Positions 44,179 through 53,714 are shown, counted from the stretch's first letter. The stretch is DNA of 64,000 bases from Ruegeria haliotis (GCF_013377785.1 NZ_JABXWT010000006.1:105191-169190); one strand, 5' to 3'. A program made the numbers and translations. The notes: generated by a model from the letters alone, not told the origin.

Positions 44179-44921
44179 GCCGGGACCTCGGTTTGGGATA
44201 GGAACCAGTTGGACAGTGTATCTGCGCTGCGCAGTTCGCCGGCCTGTCCTCTGGCCAGAATCTGCCCTTGATGCAGAACCAGCAGCTGATCCGTGTCTCG
44301 TACTTCATCTGTCAAATGCGTGGCCCACAAGACGCACAGCCCTTGCTGCGCCAGATCGTGGACATGATCGGTGATCGACTGCCGGGCCGCGGCATCCAAC
44401 CCGACGGTTGGCTCATCCAGCAGCAGCACCTTGGGGTCATGCAGCAGGGCGCGGGCCAGCTCCATCCGCCGACGATGTCCGCCGTTCAGTGCCCGAACCT
44501 TTTCACCTGCGCGGTCGCGCATGCCCAGACGGTCGAGTGCGGCATCGATGCGCGCCGGAACAGCACGCCGTGATACCCCGTGCAGGGCAGCAAAATAGGC
44601 CATATTCTGTCGGACAGTCAGGCCAAGATCCAAAGTGGGTTGTTGAAACACGACACCCAGATCGCCAAGGGCTTTGCCCGGCGATTGGAGAAGGTTGTGC
44701 CCTGCTACGCTGATCACACCCTCCGGGGCTACCAGAAGGCGCGTCAAAAGGGATACCAATGTGGATTTACCAGCCCCGTTTGGCCCCAGAAGTGCGCAGA
44801 ATGTGCCCGGCGCCACATCAAACGACACAGCGTCCAGTGCGGTCTTGGGACCGTAGTGAAAGCTCAGGTCGCGGACGATGAGGCCCTGTCTGGTCTCTTC
44901 CAGCGACTGTGCGTCTGGCAT
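44175..44921 (-). CDS. ABC ATPase of PQQ alcohol dehydrogenase system
   Basis: 248 residues from ATG 44921, with GGAGG at the right distance; the frame is open to a TTG at 44951. Walker A is G-P-N-G-A-G-K-S-T, Q-loop F-Q-Q-P-T, Walker B V-L-L-L-D-E-P and switch H in W-A-T-H-L-T. The signature motif is degenerate (L-N-G-G-H-R-R-R instead of L-S-G-G-Q), as is common in this family. It is the first gene of the four-gene transporter/kinase operon. Confidence 0.9.
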   Translation of the reverse strand: MPDAQSLEETRQGLIVRDLSFHYGPKTALDAVSFDVAPGTFCALLGPNGAGKSTLVSLLTRLLVAPEGVISVAGHNLLQSPGKALGDLGVVFQQPTLDLGLTVRQNMAYFAALHGVSRRAVPARIDAALDRLGMRDRAGEKVRALNGGHRRRMELARALLHDPKVLLLDEPTVGLDAAARQSITDHVHDLAQQGLCVLWATHLTDEVRDTDQLLVLHQGQILARGQAGELRSADTLSNWFLSQTEVPA

Positions 44922-45102
44922 CTTGTCCTCCGCCTGGATGTCGTTTTGCAAGGATCAGCTTGCCCGTTCAGCGCATGTTTCTCAACCGTGCAGTAAAGTG
45001 GCGGACCACGACTTAAGTATGCGGCGGCTCACGGGTTTGTTATGCTAGGTAGAGGGTCGAACGGGATTAACATCCCCGACGTGAAAGATGGAAAGGGCCG
45101 CC

Positions 45103-45540
45103 ATGACTGTGACCCGGCGCGACGCGATGCAAGTCAGCATATGGGCTATGCTGTGTCTGGCAACACCCGTTCGCGCCCAAGAGATATCGGCCGTACCAGT
45201 CAACGCAAAGCTGGAAGAGGTCATTGCCGCATTCACCGAAGGTGACGCAATCAGCAACGAAGGTGTAATCCTGACCGTGCCCGAACTGGCCGAAGATGGC
45301 TATCGCGTGCCGGTCGAGATCGACGCACCAGAGGCGCAAGAGATTTTGCTGATCGCACCGGGAAACCCGGTTCTGCCGGTCTTGAAGGCCCGGTTTGGGC
45401 CGTTGGCGGGATCGCAGAAAATCGCAACTCGTATGCGTTTAGCCGAAACTCAGGACGTTCTGGCGCTGGCACGTCTGCCAGAAGGCAGTCTCCGCAGCGA
45501 CCGTCAGCCCGTTTCGGTCGTCGTCGGCGGCTGCGCCTGA
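45103..45540 (+). CDS. soxY: SoxY-like sulfur carrier protein
   Basis: 145 residues from ATG 45103 (GGAAAGG 6 nt upstream; ATG 45088 is an alternative). A Tat-like T-R-R-D-A-M and signal sequence end at V-R-A-Q. The domain is SoxY-like and ends in V-V-G-G-C-A. The swinging-arm cysteine is kept, but the usual G-G-C-G-G end is shortened. It is followed by soxZ, a cytochrome and a flavoprotein. No soxAX, soxB or soxCD are in the window. Confidence 0.85.
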   Translation: MTVTRRDAMQVSIWAMLCLATPVRAQEISAVPVNAKLEEVIAAFTEGDAISNEGVILTVPELAEDGYRVPVEIDAPEAQEILLIAPGNPVLPVLKARFGPLAGSQKIATRMRLAETQDVLALARLPEGSLRSDRQPVSVVVGGCA

Positions 45541-45555
45541 TCAGAGGAGGGGACG

Positions 45556-45885
45556 GTGGCAACAGGTGTAAAGACCCGCGTCAAGCTGCCCAAAGAAGTC
45601 AGGGCTGGCGACGTGATCACCATCAAAACCCTGATCACGCATCAGATGGAATCCGGGCAGCGGTCAGATGCGCAGGGCGTACCAATTCCACGGTCTATCA
45701 TACACCGGTTCCTGTGTACGTTCGATGGTGAGACCGTAGTCGACCTCGACATCGGGCCGGGTATTTCGACGAACCCGTTTTTCGAGTTTCAGGCGTTCAT
45801 CCCCGGATCCGGGGTCTTTACTTTCGCGTGGTTTGACGATGACGGTTCGATTTACACCGACAGCCGGGCAATCTCGGTTGTTTAA
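45556..45885 (+). CDS. soxZ: SoxZ-like sulfur carrier partner
   Basis: 109 residues from GTG 45556, behind GAGGAGGGG. The sequence follows SoxZ closely (E-V-R-A-G-D-V-I-T-I-K-T-L-I, H-Q-M-E-S-G-Q-R, P-R-S-I-I, F-F-E-F, W-F-D-D-D-G). It would form the SoxYZ heterodimer with the preceding protein in the periplasm; without a signal peptide it would be exported with SoxY through Tat. Confidence 0.93.
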   Translation: MATGVKTRVKLPKEVRAGDVITIKTLITHQMESGQRSDAQGVPIPRSIIHRFLCTFDGETVVDLDIGPGISTNPFFEFQAFIPGSGVFTFAWFDDDGSIYTDSRAISVV

Positions 45886-45957
45886 CGGATGCAGACCAAA
45901 GTGTTGGTTCTGGCGACGGATCGAATTTGCGAGCGTTGGATGTTGCAGAACAGTGGG

Positions 45958-46305
45958 ATGGAGATGCCGAGCCGCAGCTTGACTATGATTGCAAGCGTTG
46001 GATGCCTGATCGCTGGTGCTGCCTGCGCAGGTGATACCCCTGACCTTGAGCCGGATGTGCTGGAGCTACAGGGTGACGTTGAGTTGGGGGCATATTTGTC
46101 GGCGGAATGCGTCACCTGTCATCAGTCGCGCACATCGGCAGAGGGCATTCCGCAGATTGCGGGCCTTGCCCCTCAAGAGTTTGTGCTGGCCATGCACGCG
46201 TACAAACAAAACCTGCGCCAGCATCCGATCATGCAGATGATGGCGGCGCGGCTGAATGACGAAGATATCGCGGCTCTGGCAGCTTATTTCAGCGCATTGG
46301 AATGA
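45958..46305 (+). CDS. fccA: Monohaem cytochrome c, probable flavocytochrome c subunit
   Basis: About 115 residues if ATG 45958 is used; the frame opens at 45889 but those 23 residues do not look like part of a secretory signal. A hydrophobic signal ends near A-A-C-A-G. Haem site is C-V-T-C-H, with a likely Met ligand in I-M-Q-M-M. Its position before a sulfide-dehydrogenase-type flavoprotein suggests it is the cytochrome subunit. Family: class I c-type, close to c553/FccA. Confidence 0.75.
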   Translation: MEMPSRSLTMIASVGCLIAGAACAGDTPDLEPDVLELQGDVELGAYLSAECVTCHQSRTSAEGIPQIAGLAPQEFVLAMHAYKQNLRQHPIMQMMAARLNDEDIAALAAYFSALE

Positions 46306-46329
46306 GAAAACGTTTCGGGAGGGAAGAGG

Positions 46330-47598
46330 ATGGCATTGAATCGGCGTGAATTTCTGGGGGCAAGCGTCGCGGCGACCGGCGCGCTGTCAACACCGGCGGT
46401 CCTGGCAGAAGGCCGCGGCAAGCCCCGTGTTGTTATCATTGGCGGCGGTGCGGGCGGCGCAACGGCGGCGCGCTACATTGCGAAAGATAGCAACGGCGCG
46501 ATTGACGTCACGCTGATTGAACCGTCCAGGGTCTATTTCAGCTGTTTCTTTTCAAACCTGTATCTGGGTGGTTTAAAGGCAATCGATGAAATCGGGCACA
46601 CCTACGGGGACCTTGCGGCCAATTACGGCATCAACGTCATCCATGACTGGGCAATCGGCGTCGACAGGGCAGACAAGACGGTGACTTTAGCCGGTGGATC
46701 TGTTCTGCCCTATGACAAGCTGATCCTGGCCCCCGGTATTGATTTCGTCGAAGGATCGGTTGCGGGCTGGGATATCTCGGCCCAGAATAGAATGCCACAC
46801 GCCTACAAGGCAGGATCGCAGTCCGAGCTGTTGCGGGCGCAGATCGAGGCCATGCCGCAAGGGGGCGTATATGCCATGGTTGCGCCTCCCAACCCATTTC
46901 GCTGTCCGCCGGGGCCTTATGAGCGGATCTCGATGGTTGCGCATGTGTTGAAGACCACGAACCCGGCAGCCAAAATCATCATCGCTGATCCCAAGCCCAA
47001 ATTCTCAAAAATGGCGCTGTTCGAGGAAGGCTGGGCACATCACTATCCGGGAATGATCGATTGGATCGGAGAGGAATTTGGTGGGGGTCTGGTGTCGGTC
47101 GATCCGGATCGGATGACATTGACGATCGACGGGGATGAGCTGGACGTGGACGCATGCAATGTCATCCCGGCGATGAAGGCCGGGCGCATTGCAGAGCTGG
47201 CCGGGGTAACAGATGGCAACTGGGCGCCGGTCAATGCGATCGATATGTCGTCGAAGGTCGATCCGGATGTATATGTGTTGGGTGACGCAAGTCAGCAGGG
47301 TGATATGCCGAAGTCAGGATTTTCTGCAAATTCTCAGGCCAAGGTTTGCGCAAATGCAGTGCGCGGTGCGTTGACCGGATCCAGAGTGTTCCCGCCTAGA
47401 TATGCCAACACCTGCTGGTCACTGATCGCTGTCAATGATGGCGTCAAGGTTGGTGCAACCTATGAGGCGACCGAAGAAAAAATCGCGCGTGTTGACGGAT
47501 TTATCAGTCAGACAGGGGAATCCGGTGAAACGCGCCAGACAACATATGAAGAATCCGAAAGCTGGTACGCCGCGATTTCTGCGGACATGTTCCACTAG
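46330..47598 (+). CDS. fccB: Flavocytochrome c sulfide dehydrogenase flavoprotein (SoxF/FccB)
   Basis: 422 residues. Tat signal N-R-R-E-F-L-G-A-S, then FAD-binding G-G-G-A-G-G-A-T-A. The redox cysteine motif R-C-P-P-G-P-Y-E-R and the C-terminal flavin-domain segment C-W-S-L-I-A identify the FCSD family. It oxidises sulfide or a persulfide and passes electrons to its cytochrome partner. Placed after soxYZ, it may take sulfane sulfur from that carrier. Confidence 0.9.
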   Translation: MALNRREFLGASVAATGALSTPAVLAEGRGKPRVVIIGGGAGGATAARYIAKDSNGAIDVTLIEPSRVYFSCFFSNLYLGGLKAIDEIGHTYGDLAANYGINVIHDWAIGVDRADKTVTLAGGSVLPYDKLILAPGIDFVEGSVAGWDISAQNRMPHAYKAGSQSELLRAQIEAMPQGGVYAMVAPPNPFRCPPGPYERISMVAHVLKTTNPAAKIIIADPKPKFSKMALFEEGWAHHYPGMIDWIGEEFGGGLVSVDPDRMTLTIDGDELDVDACNVIPAMKAGRIAELAGVTDGNWAPVNAIDMSSKVDPDVYVLGDASQQGDMPKSGFSANSQAKVCANAVRGALTGSRVFPPRYANTCWSLIAVNDGVKVGATYEATEEKIARVDGFISQTGESGETRQTTYEESESWYAAISADMFH

Positions 47599-47687
47599 GA
47601 CCGAGCCTGTTGTCGAGAGGATGATCGAGGAGAGCCGTTACCGAAGTCCGGAGCCTGAACTCCAACAATTTACGGGCGCCACTGATG

Positions 47688-50600
47688 TCATTGCGATGTT
47701 TGGGGCAGAGCCTCTTGTGTGCGTGTTCCGGTGATCAGAACATACAGTGCTGGTGTCAGGAACAGAGCGAACAGGCTGGATAGCCCGAGGCCGCTGAAGA
47801 TTGCCCAACCGATTGCGGCCCGCGCCTCGGCTCCTGCTCCGGTGGACAGGATCAGCGGCAAAGAACCGATCATTGTCGAAATCAGCGTCATGGAAATAGG
47901 GCGGAGACGGGTTTTGGCCGCGTTGACAATGGCATCATGACGGTTCTGCCCTTCGTGCTGCGCCTGATCGGCAAACTCGACCAGAAGCACGCCGTTCTTG
48001 GCCATCAATCCGATCAACAGCACCAGCCCGATCTGGGAAAACAGGCTGAGCGTTGCCCCGGACAGGATCATCGCCGCCAATGTCGCACATAAACCAAAGG
48101 GGATAACCGCCATCACGACCAGCGGGCTTGTCAGGCTTTCGAATTGTGCGACCAACACGAGGAAGACGATCACGATGGCAAAGCCATAGGTCATGATCAG
48201 ATCACGGTTGGTTTCCTGAAACGTGTTGGCCGTGCCGCTCAGGACATAGCCGATACCAGAAGGCAGAACCGTTTCGGCGATGGCTTCAAACTCGCTCAGC
48301 CCCGCACCAAGGGTCAGGTCGCCAATGTCGGCGGACATCTCGATTGCGCGGCGCTGTGCTGTTCTGTTCAGTTCGGCGGCAACGCCGACCTGCGTGACCG
48401 TCGTCAACCCTGACAGGGGAACAGAATTGCCCGTGGACGACCGTATGTTGATGCCTCGCAGATCAGAGACATCCTGAATCAATCCGGTCGGTGCAGACAA
48501 GACCACGGGAACCGCACGCCCATCCACGTTCAGATCAACCAGCTCGGCCCCGCCGACCATCACCTTGAGCGTCTCAGACAGTTCCGTCAGCGAGACGTCA
48601 AGACTGGCGACGCTTTGCCGGTCTATGCCGATCGACAATTGCGGCTGGGTCGGGTTGTAAGAAATATCCACATTCGAGAACGGACCAGCCTCCATGGCTT
48701 CGGACAGCAAAAGTGAGGCGTTGTAGATGTCTGCATAGTTGCCACCGGTGAGAAAAAACTCCAGCCCCGAGCCGCTGCTGCCCGGCCCGGTGTCCAGGCT
48801 GCCGCGCCCGCGGGCCCTCATGCGAGACCCCGCAATTCCCGCAAGGTGGTCCTTCACCTCGGCGATGATCTCGGCCTGAGACCGCTCGCGTTCATCCCAA
48901 GGTGCCAGCGCAACTTTGGAAATCACCCGGTTAATATCCCATTGCCCGACCACCGAATACAGCGCCCGCACATCGCCTTGTTCAAGCAACGGCAGAATGG
49001 CGGCGTCAACCTCGTCAGCCTGACCTTGCATATACTCGACGCCAACCCCGTCAGGCCCCATGGCGAAGGTCTCGAACTCGCCGCGATCTTCGGCCGGGGT
49101 CAGTTCCACATTCAGCAGCGGCAAATGATAGATCACCGCCCCCGCAAAGCCGAGGCTCAGCAGAACCACCAATGCCGGGGCCGCAATGACCCGGCGCACC
49201 ATTGCCACATAGGCCTGAACGATCCGTGCGCCGAACCTATCCAGCCAGCCAGAGCGCGACGTTCTGTCAGACAGGCTCATCCGTGCGCCCAATGCCGGTA
49301 CTAGTGTCAGAGCCGCAAAGGATGACAACACCACCGCTGCCGCCAGAACCACTCCGAATTCGCGAAACAACCGGCCGGTGGCAGACGGCAGGAACGAGAT
49401 CGGAATGAACACCGCCACCAACACCGCCGTTGTGGCGATCACTGCAAAGAACACCTGCTTTGTGCCCCGTATGGCTGCGGTTTGGCGGTCCTCGCCAAGC
49501 ACCTGACGACGCTGTATATTCTCAAGTACGACAATCGCGTCATCAACAATCAGACCAGTCGCCAGCACCAGCGCCAGCAAGGTGATCAGGTTAACGGAAA
49601 ATCCAAACAGCCAAAATGCCGTGAAGCTGCCGATCAGGGCAGTGGGGATCACCAGCGCAGGCACCAAAGTTGCCTGCAGCTTTCTGAAAAACAGCAAAAT
49701 CGACAGGATCACCACCAATGTGGTCAGCCCCAGCGTACGCAGAACCTCGGCAGTGGCGCTTTCGATGAACACGGCCTTGTTCGAGATGGTCACAAAACTC
49801 AGATCTTCGTGCTGCGCCTCAAGGCGGCTGACGATGTCGCGCACCCGGTTCGAGATGTCCATGGTGTTGGAATTGGCCTGTCGCACGATCCCCAACCCGA
49901 TGGCGGGTTCACCATTCAAGCGCACGAAATTCGACGCATCCTCGGGCGCGAAGTAGGCCTCGGCCACATTGCCGATACGGATGTCGTCGCGAATGACGAT
50001 ATCCTCGATCATGTCGGCGGTCACCGCCGAGGCATCAACCCGCACCAGCAATTGCTGCACTTTCGAGGTATAACTGCCCACCGGTATATCATAAGACGCG
50101 TCTTCCAGCGCATCTGCGATGTCGCTGACCTGAATGTTATAGCGGCTCAGTTGCAGCGGGTCGAACACCACCCGCATCTGCAACCCCCGTACGCCATACG
50201 TATCAACACTGGCGACCCCCGGAACGGCATAGAAATACGGCACGATATCGTTTTCGATGCGGTCGCCAAGGGTCAGGTAATCAAACTGGTCCGGCAACAC
50301 CGCGATCTGAATGATCGCCCGCGCATCCGGATCGGATTTGGTGACGGTCAGCTGTTCGACAGCATCGGGCAGGCTACGCTGTACACGGCTGGCCGCCTCA
50401 CGCAAATCCGAAGCGGCTGCATCGATATCGACCCCAGTGTCGAACTCTACCCGGATGCGGGTTTCGCCTTCTTCGCTGGCTGCCTCGATGTTGGTCACCC
50501 CCGACACGCGTGCTGTCGCGCTTTCCAGAGGCGCGGTCAGTTCGGCATCCACAGTTTCCGGTGATGCCCCAGCCAATTCCGCCCGCAGCATAAGCACCGG

Positions 50601-50741
50601 CTGATCTACATTGGGCATTTCGCGCACTTCCAGCGCGACCAGCGCTGCCAGCCCTCCGATCACCAGCAAGAGGTTCAGCACAGCCGCCAGATAAGGGCGG
50701 CGCACGGCGACCGAGGCAATGCCCTTTCCGAAATCATCCAT
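47688..50741 (-). CDS. RND-family multidrug/metal efflux permease
   Basis: 1017 residues from ATG 50741; the frame extends upstream into the adaptor gene and is rejected. The architecture is the AcrB/MexB type with 12 helices and two periplasmic loops. Motif A-like G-L-I-V-D-D-A-I-V and the C-terminal G-L-M-A-K-N-G-V-L are visible, with proton-relay aspartates in the D-D pair. Start overlaps the adaptor stop by 8 bp. No outer-membrane channel gene lies nearby. Confidence 0.92.
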   Translation of the reverse strand: MDDFGKGIASVAVRRPYLAAVLNLLLVIGGLAALVALEVREMPNVDQPVLMLRAELAGASPETVDAELTAPLESATARVSGVTNIEAASEEGETRIRVEFDTGVDIDAAASDLREAASRVQRSLPDAVEQLTVTKSDPDARAIIQIAVLPDQFDYLTLGDRIENDIVPYFYAVPGVASVDTYGVRGLQMRVVFDPLQLSRYNIQVSDIADALEDASYDIPVGSYTSKVQQLLVRVDASAVTADMIEDIVIRDDIRIGNVAEAYFAPEDASNFVRLNGEPAIGLGIVRQANSNTMDISNRVRDIVSRLEAQHEDLSFVTISNKAVFIESATAEVLRTLGLTTLVVILSILLFFRKLQATLVPALVIPTALIGSFTAFWLFGFSVNLITLLALVLATGLIVDDAIVVLENIQRRQVLGEDRQTAAIRGTKQVFFAVIATTAVLVAVFIPISFLPSATGRLFREFGVVLAAAVVLSSFAALTLVPALGARMSLSDRTSRSGWLDRFGARIVQAYVAMVRRVIAAPALVVLLSLGFAGAVIYHLPLLNVELTPAEDRGEFETFAMGPDGVGVEYMQGQADEVDAAILPLLEQGDVRALYSVVGQWDINRVISKVALAPWDERERSQAEIIAEVKDHLAGIAGSRMRARGRGSLDTGPGSSGSGLEFFLTGGNYADIYNASLLLSEAMEAGPFSNVDISYNPTQPQLSIGIDRQSVASLDVSLTELSETLKVMVGGAELVDLNVDGRAVPVVLSAPTGLIQDVSDLRGINIRSSTGNSVPLSGLTTVTQVGVAAELNRTAQRRAIEMSADIGDLTLGAGLSEFEAIAETVLPSGIGYVLSGTANTFQETNRDLIMTYGFAIVIVFLVLVAQFESLTSPLVVMAVIPFGLCATLAAMILSGATLSLFSQIGLVLLIGLMAKNGVLLVEFADQAQHEGQNRHDAIVNAAKTRLRPISMTLISTMIGSLPLILSTGAGAEARAAIGWAIFSGLGLSSLFALFLTPALYVLITGTRTQEALPQTSQ

Positions 50742-51825
50742 CTGCTGCGACTCCGAGGGGCTCGTTGTCGGACCTGGGCGGTTGCGACAGCGTGATCGGA
50801 TCGCCTTCGCGGACCTTATGCACACCTTCGGTGACGACAAATGCACCTTTTGCGAGGTCGGCATCAATCCAGACCTGCCCATCGCGGCGGCGCAAGACAG
50901 TAATCGGCAAGCGTTGCGCCTTGCCGGCGTTGACCTGCCAGACATAAGCCCCCTCACTGCCCCAGAACACTGCTGCTTCGGGGATCACCGGATGGCTGTC
51001 GCCCGGCGTCTCGATCAGGATCTTGAGGCTCATGCCCGGTAACAGGCTGCCATCCGCTGTTTCCAGCCGGGCCCGAACGTCAAAAGTCCGGGATTCCGGG
51101 TCTACGTAAGGCGCAAAGGTTTCTATCCGTGCGCGCCGCGTTTCCAAACCCGAGATGACCGCTATCTCATCCCCAACCGATACCGATGTCACGGCCTCTT
51201 CGGGCATGGCAAAATCGACCAACAGGTCAGAGCTGTCATTCAATTGCACGATGTCGGTGGTCGAGGTGACATGCGCGCCGGGATGCAGATCAATCATGCC
51301 CAAACGACCGTTGAAAGGGGCGATCACAAAGCGCCGCTTTAACGCTAGATCGGCCTCTTGCAGGGCAATAGTGGCGGTTTTGAACTCGATCTCGGCGGTT
51401 TCGTGGGTCGTCGCCGCAACCGCTCCGCGTTGGTTCAGCACTTCATATCGGTTATAGGCAATCTCAGCCGCCTCAAGACGCACTTTCGCTTGCTCAACGG
51501 CAAGCTCTTCTTGCCCACTGTCCAGTTTGAGAAGACGCTGGCCTTGCGCAACATCCTGACCTGATGAAACGAACACGTCGACGATACGCCCCTCGGCATC
51601 GGGCCGCAGCTCGGCAGTCTGCACCGCCCGCACCGTTCCGATCGCCGTAAAGCGCTGAACCATGGGTTGGGTCGAGATCTGTTGGGTTGTCACCACTGGC
51701 CCCTGACCGCTGTCTTTGCCTTGTCCCAGGGCGACGCTTGCACAGAACAACACTGCCACAACCATCATACCCGTCAGCAGGGTGGAACGAAACAGAACTG
51801 CCTGTTGATATGCCACTTCGATCAC
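50734..51825 (-). CDS. RND periplasmic adaptor (membrane fusion protein)
   Basis: About 363 residues. GTG 51825 is the longest start; GTG 51816 has better spacing to GGAG. An N-terminal membrane/signal segment is followed by a biotinyl-lipoyl half-motif (G-R-I-V-D-V-F-V-S-S-G-Q-D-V), an alpha-hairpin at about 115-165, the second lipoyl half and beta-barrel domain. It bridges the RND pump to an outer-membrane channel. It is divergent from the LytS-type kinase gene. Confidence 0.9.
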   Translation of the reverse strand: MIEVAYQQAVLFRSTLLTGMMVVAVLFCASVALGQGKDSGQGPVVTTQQISTQPMVQRFTAIGTVRAVQTAELRPDAEGRIVDVFVSSGQDVAQGQRLLKLDSGQEELAVEQAKVRLEAAEIAYNRYEVLNQRGAVAATTHETAEIEFKTATIALQEADLALKRRFVIAPFNGRLGMIDLHPGAHVTSTTDIVQLNDSSDLLVDFAMPEEAVTSVSVGDEIAVISGLETRRARIETFAPYVDPESRTFDVRARLETADGSLLPGMSLKILIETPGDSHPVIPEAAVFWGSEGAYVWQVNAGKAQRLPITVLRRRDGQVWIDADLAKGAFVVTEGVHKVREGDPITLSQPPRSDNEPLGVAADG

Positions 51826-52017
51826 TCCAATGCGGCGTCAGAATCCGCCGATCAGGGCAGAACGTAACCTCGCCCATGTTTTGTTCACCTCCGACTATCA
51901 CGCGGGCGATTTCAGTTCACACGCGTTCACCGGTAGATACGGGCAGTTCACCGAAAAACGGTGGGACTCACGGGGTCATAGCTTGTGGCGCCCCGGAAAA
52001 TTGCCGAAGACAGGATC

Positions 52018-53055
52018 ATGCAGACACTGGAAAGCAAGCCTCGCGATCACCGCGGCATCCGACTGGGATCGAACATGATGTTCGCGCTTGCGTCATTGAT
52101 GTTCTTTCTGGCCTATTCCGTCCCCCGCGTGCAGGATGACTGGTCCTTTGCCCCGATGATATCCGGCCTGGTCTATGTCGTGCTTGCTGCCATCGTCATG
52201 TTCGTCTGGCGCCCACTGCTTTTGCAAAGAAACAGGGCGCTTGGTTTTATCATCGTGACCGGCGTGACCATTGTGGTATTTGCCGTCATTGACGAGTCAC
52301 TGGACCTCTTTCTGTACCCCCCTGATTCAGGACGGCACAGCTTTGACCTGAGGGGGCTGATCTTTGCCGTTGTCAATGGCTGGACAATTGTCATTACCGT
52401 TATGGCGCTGGTCCTGTTTGCCGATATCATCGAAGAACGCAGGCGAGTTGCGCAGCTTGAACAGTTGCGGAAATCGGCGCAACTCACCGCACTTCGACAA
52501 CAACTCAATCCGCATATCCTGCTGAACGGGCTGAACAACATTTATTCGCTTGCCGCCCGCAACAGCCCCGATGCTGCCCCCGCCATTCTGGAGCTGACAG
52601 ACATCCTGCGCTATGCGCTGTATGAGGCCGATGATCGCGCCGTGCCGCTGGATCGCGAGGTTGAATTGCTGCACAACTTCATCGCAATGCAAAAATTGGG
52701 ACTAGAAGATCGGGTGTCTGTCACCTTTGAAATCTGCGGGGACACGGCAAATATTCCGGTTGCCCCGCTGATTTTTCTGCCCATTGTCGAAAATGCCTTT
52801 AAACATGGGGCGGATACGGATCAGTCAGACCCTGCGCAGTTGGCCTTCAGGCTGAACGCGCGCCCTGGCCACATCACCTTTGAAAGTAAAAACCCCCTGA
52901 TCGAGAACACCTCACCGACCGAGGTTCTGGGCGTCGGGTTGAACAACGTGCGTGCGCGCTTGGATCTGGCTTATGAGGACCGCTACAGCCTGACAACACA
53001 ATCCGGGGACAGTACGTTCCGCGTCGCCGTGACCATGGACGGCGCTCCGAAATGA
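52018..53055 (+). CDS. LytS/AlgZ-type sensor histidine kinase
   Basis: About 345 residues from ATG 52018 (GTG 51985 also possible). Four hydrophobic segments at about 17-145 form the sensor. The His_kinase domain has Q-L-N-P-H-I-L-L-N-G, with the phospho-accepting His within Q-x-N-P-H, and an HATPase end. The stop overlaps the regulator start (ATGA). Divergent from the RND operon by about 190 bp, it likely controls that pump. Confidence 0.88.
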   Translation: MQTLESKPRDHRGIRLGSNMMFALASLMFFLAYSVPRVQDDWSFAPMISGLVYVVLAAIVMFVWRPLLLQRNRALGFIIVTGVTIVVFAVIDESLDLFLYPPDSGRHSFDLRGLIFAVVNGWTIVITVMALVLFADIIEERRRVAQLEQLRKSAQLTALRQQLNPHILLNGLNNIYSLAARNSPDAAPAILELTDILRYALYEADDRAVPLDREVELLHNFIAMQKLGLEDRVSVTFEICGDTANIPVAPLIFLPIVENAFKHGADTDQSDPAQLAFRLNARPGHITFESKNPLIENTSPTEVLGVGLNNVRARLDLAYEDRYSLTTQSGDSTFRVAVTMDGAPK

Positions 53056-53714
53056 GTACCACGTGCATCATCCTCGAAGATCAGGCCCCGGCCCGGCATT
53101 TGTTGGAAGACTACGTAAAACGGCATGCAGGCCTTGAACTGGTCGGTGCCACCGCCCTACCTTCGGTCGCGCGTGAGATGTTCCGGGAAACGCCGGCAGA
53201 TCTGTTGTTTCTTGATCTGAAGCTGCCTCAGACCGACGGCTTCGCTTTTCTGCGCGATCTGCCCAAAAAACCCGTTACAATCGTCACCACGGCCTTTCCA
53301 AACCGGGCGCTGGAAGGGTTCGACATGGGCGTGGCCGACTATCTGGTCAAACCCATTGCGTACCCTCGGTTCTGCACTGCCATAGATCGGGTGCAACTTC
53401 TTTTGGCTGCAAGAGAAGACAACTCTACCATCGCAATTCCACTTGGGCGAAACAGCTACAGGAATGTACCGTCAAATGACATTTACTGGCTGAGTGCCGA
53501 TGATGACTATGTACTGATCCACACCGGTCAGGGGGATATTCATGTGCCCGGCCCGCTGTCCGATTGGGAAGGTCGATTGTCGGAGAACAAATTCAGGCGC
53601 ATTCATCGCAGCCACATTGTCAATACGGACCATATAACCGAACGCAACGGCAACAAGGTTACAATTGAGGGTAAAGAATTCTCAATCGGAGCTAAGTTCC
53701 GCAATGATACATGA
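53052..53714 (+). CDS. LytTR-family response regulator
   Basis: 220 residues. Receiver domain with E9-D10 and phospho-acceptor D55 (L-F-L-D-L-K-L-P). A LytTR DNA-binding domain starts at about 125 (I-Y-W-L-S-A-D-D-D-Y, F-R-R-I-H-R-S-H-I-V-N). Such regulators bind paired direct repeats. It pairs with the preceding kinase. Confidence 0.92.
   Translation: MSTTCIILEDQAPARHLLEDYVKRHAGLELVGATALPSVAREMFRETPADLLFLDLKLPQTDGFAFLRDLPKKPVTIVTTAFPNRALEGFDMGVADYLVKPIAYPRFCTAIDRVQLLLAAREDNSTIAIPLGRNSYRNVPSNDIYWLSADDDYVLIHTGQGDIHVPGPLSDWEGRLSENKFRRIHRSHIVNTDHITERNGNKVTIEGKEFSIGAKFRNDT

Noticed and set aside
45103..47598. Complete sox thiosulfate-oxidation cluster
   Set aside because: Only soxY, soxZ, a monohaem cytochrome and an FCSD flavoprotein are present; soxAX, soxB and soxCD are absent from the window.
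49482..50564. 360-codon plus-strand frame
   Set aside because: Antisense to the RND permease; composition typical of a shadow frame.
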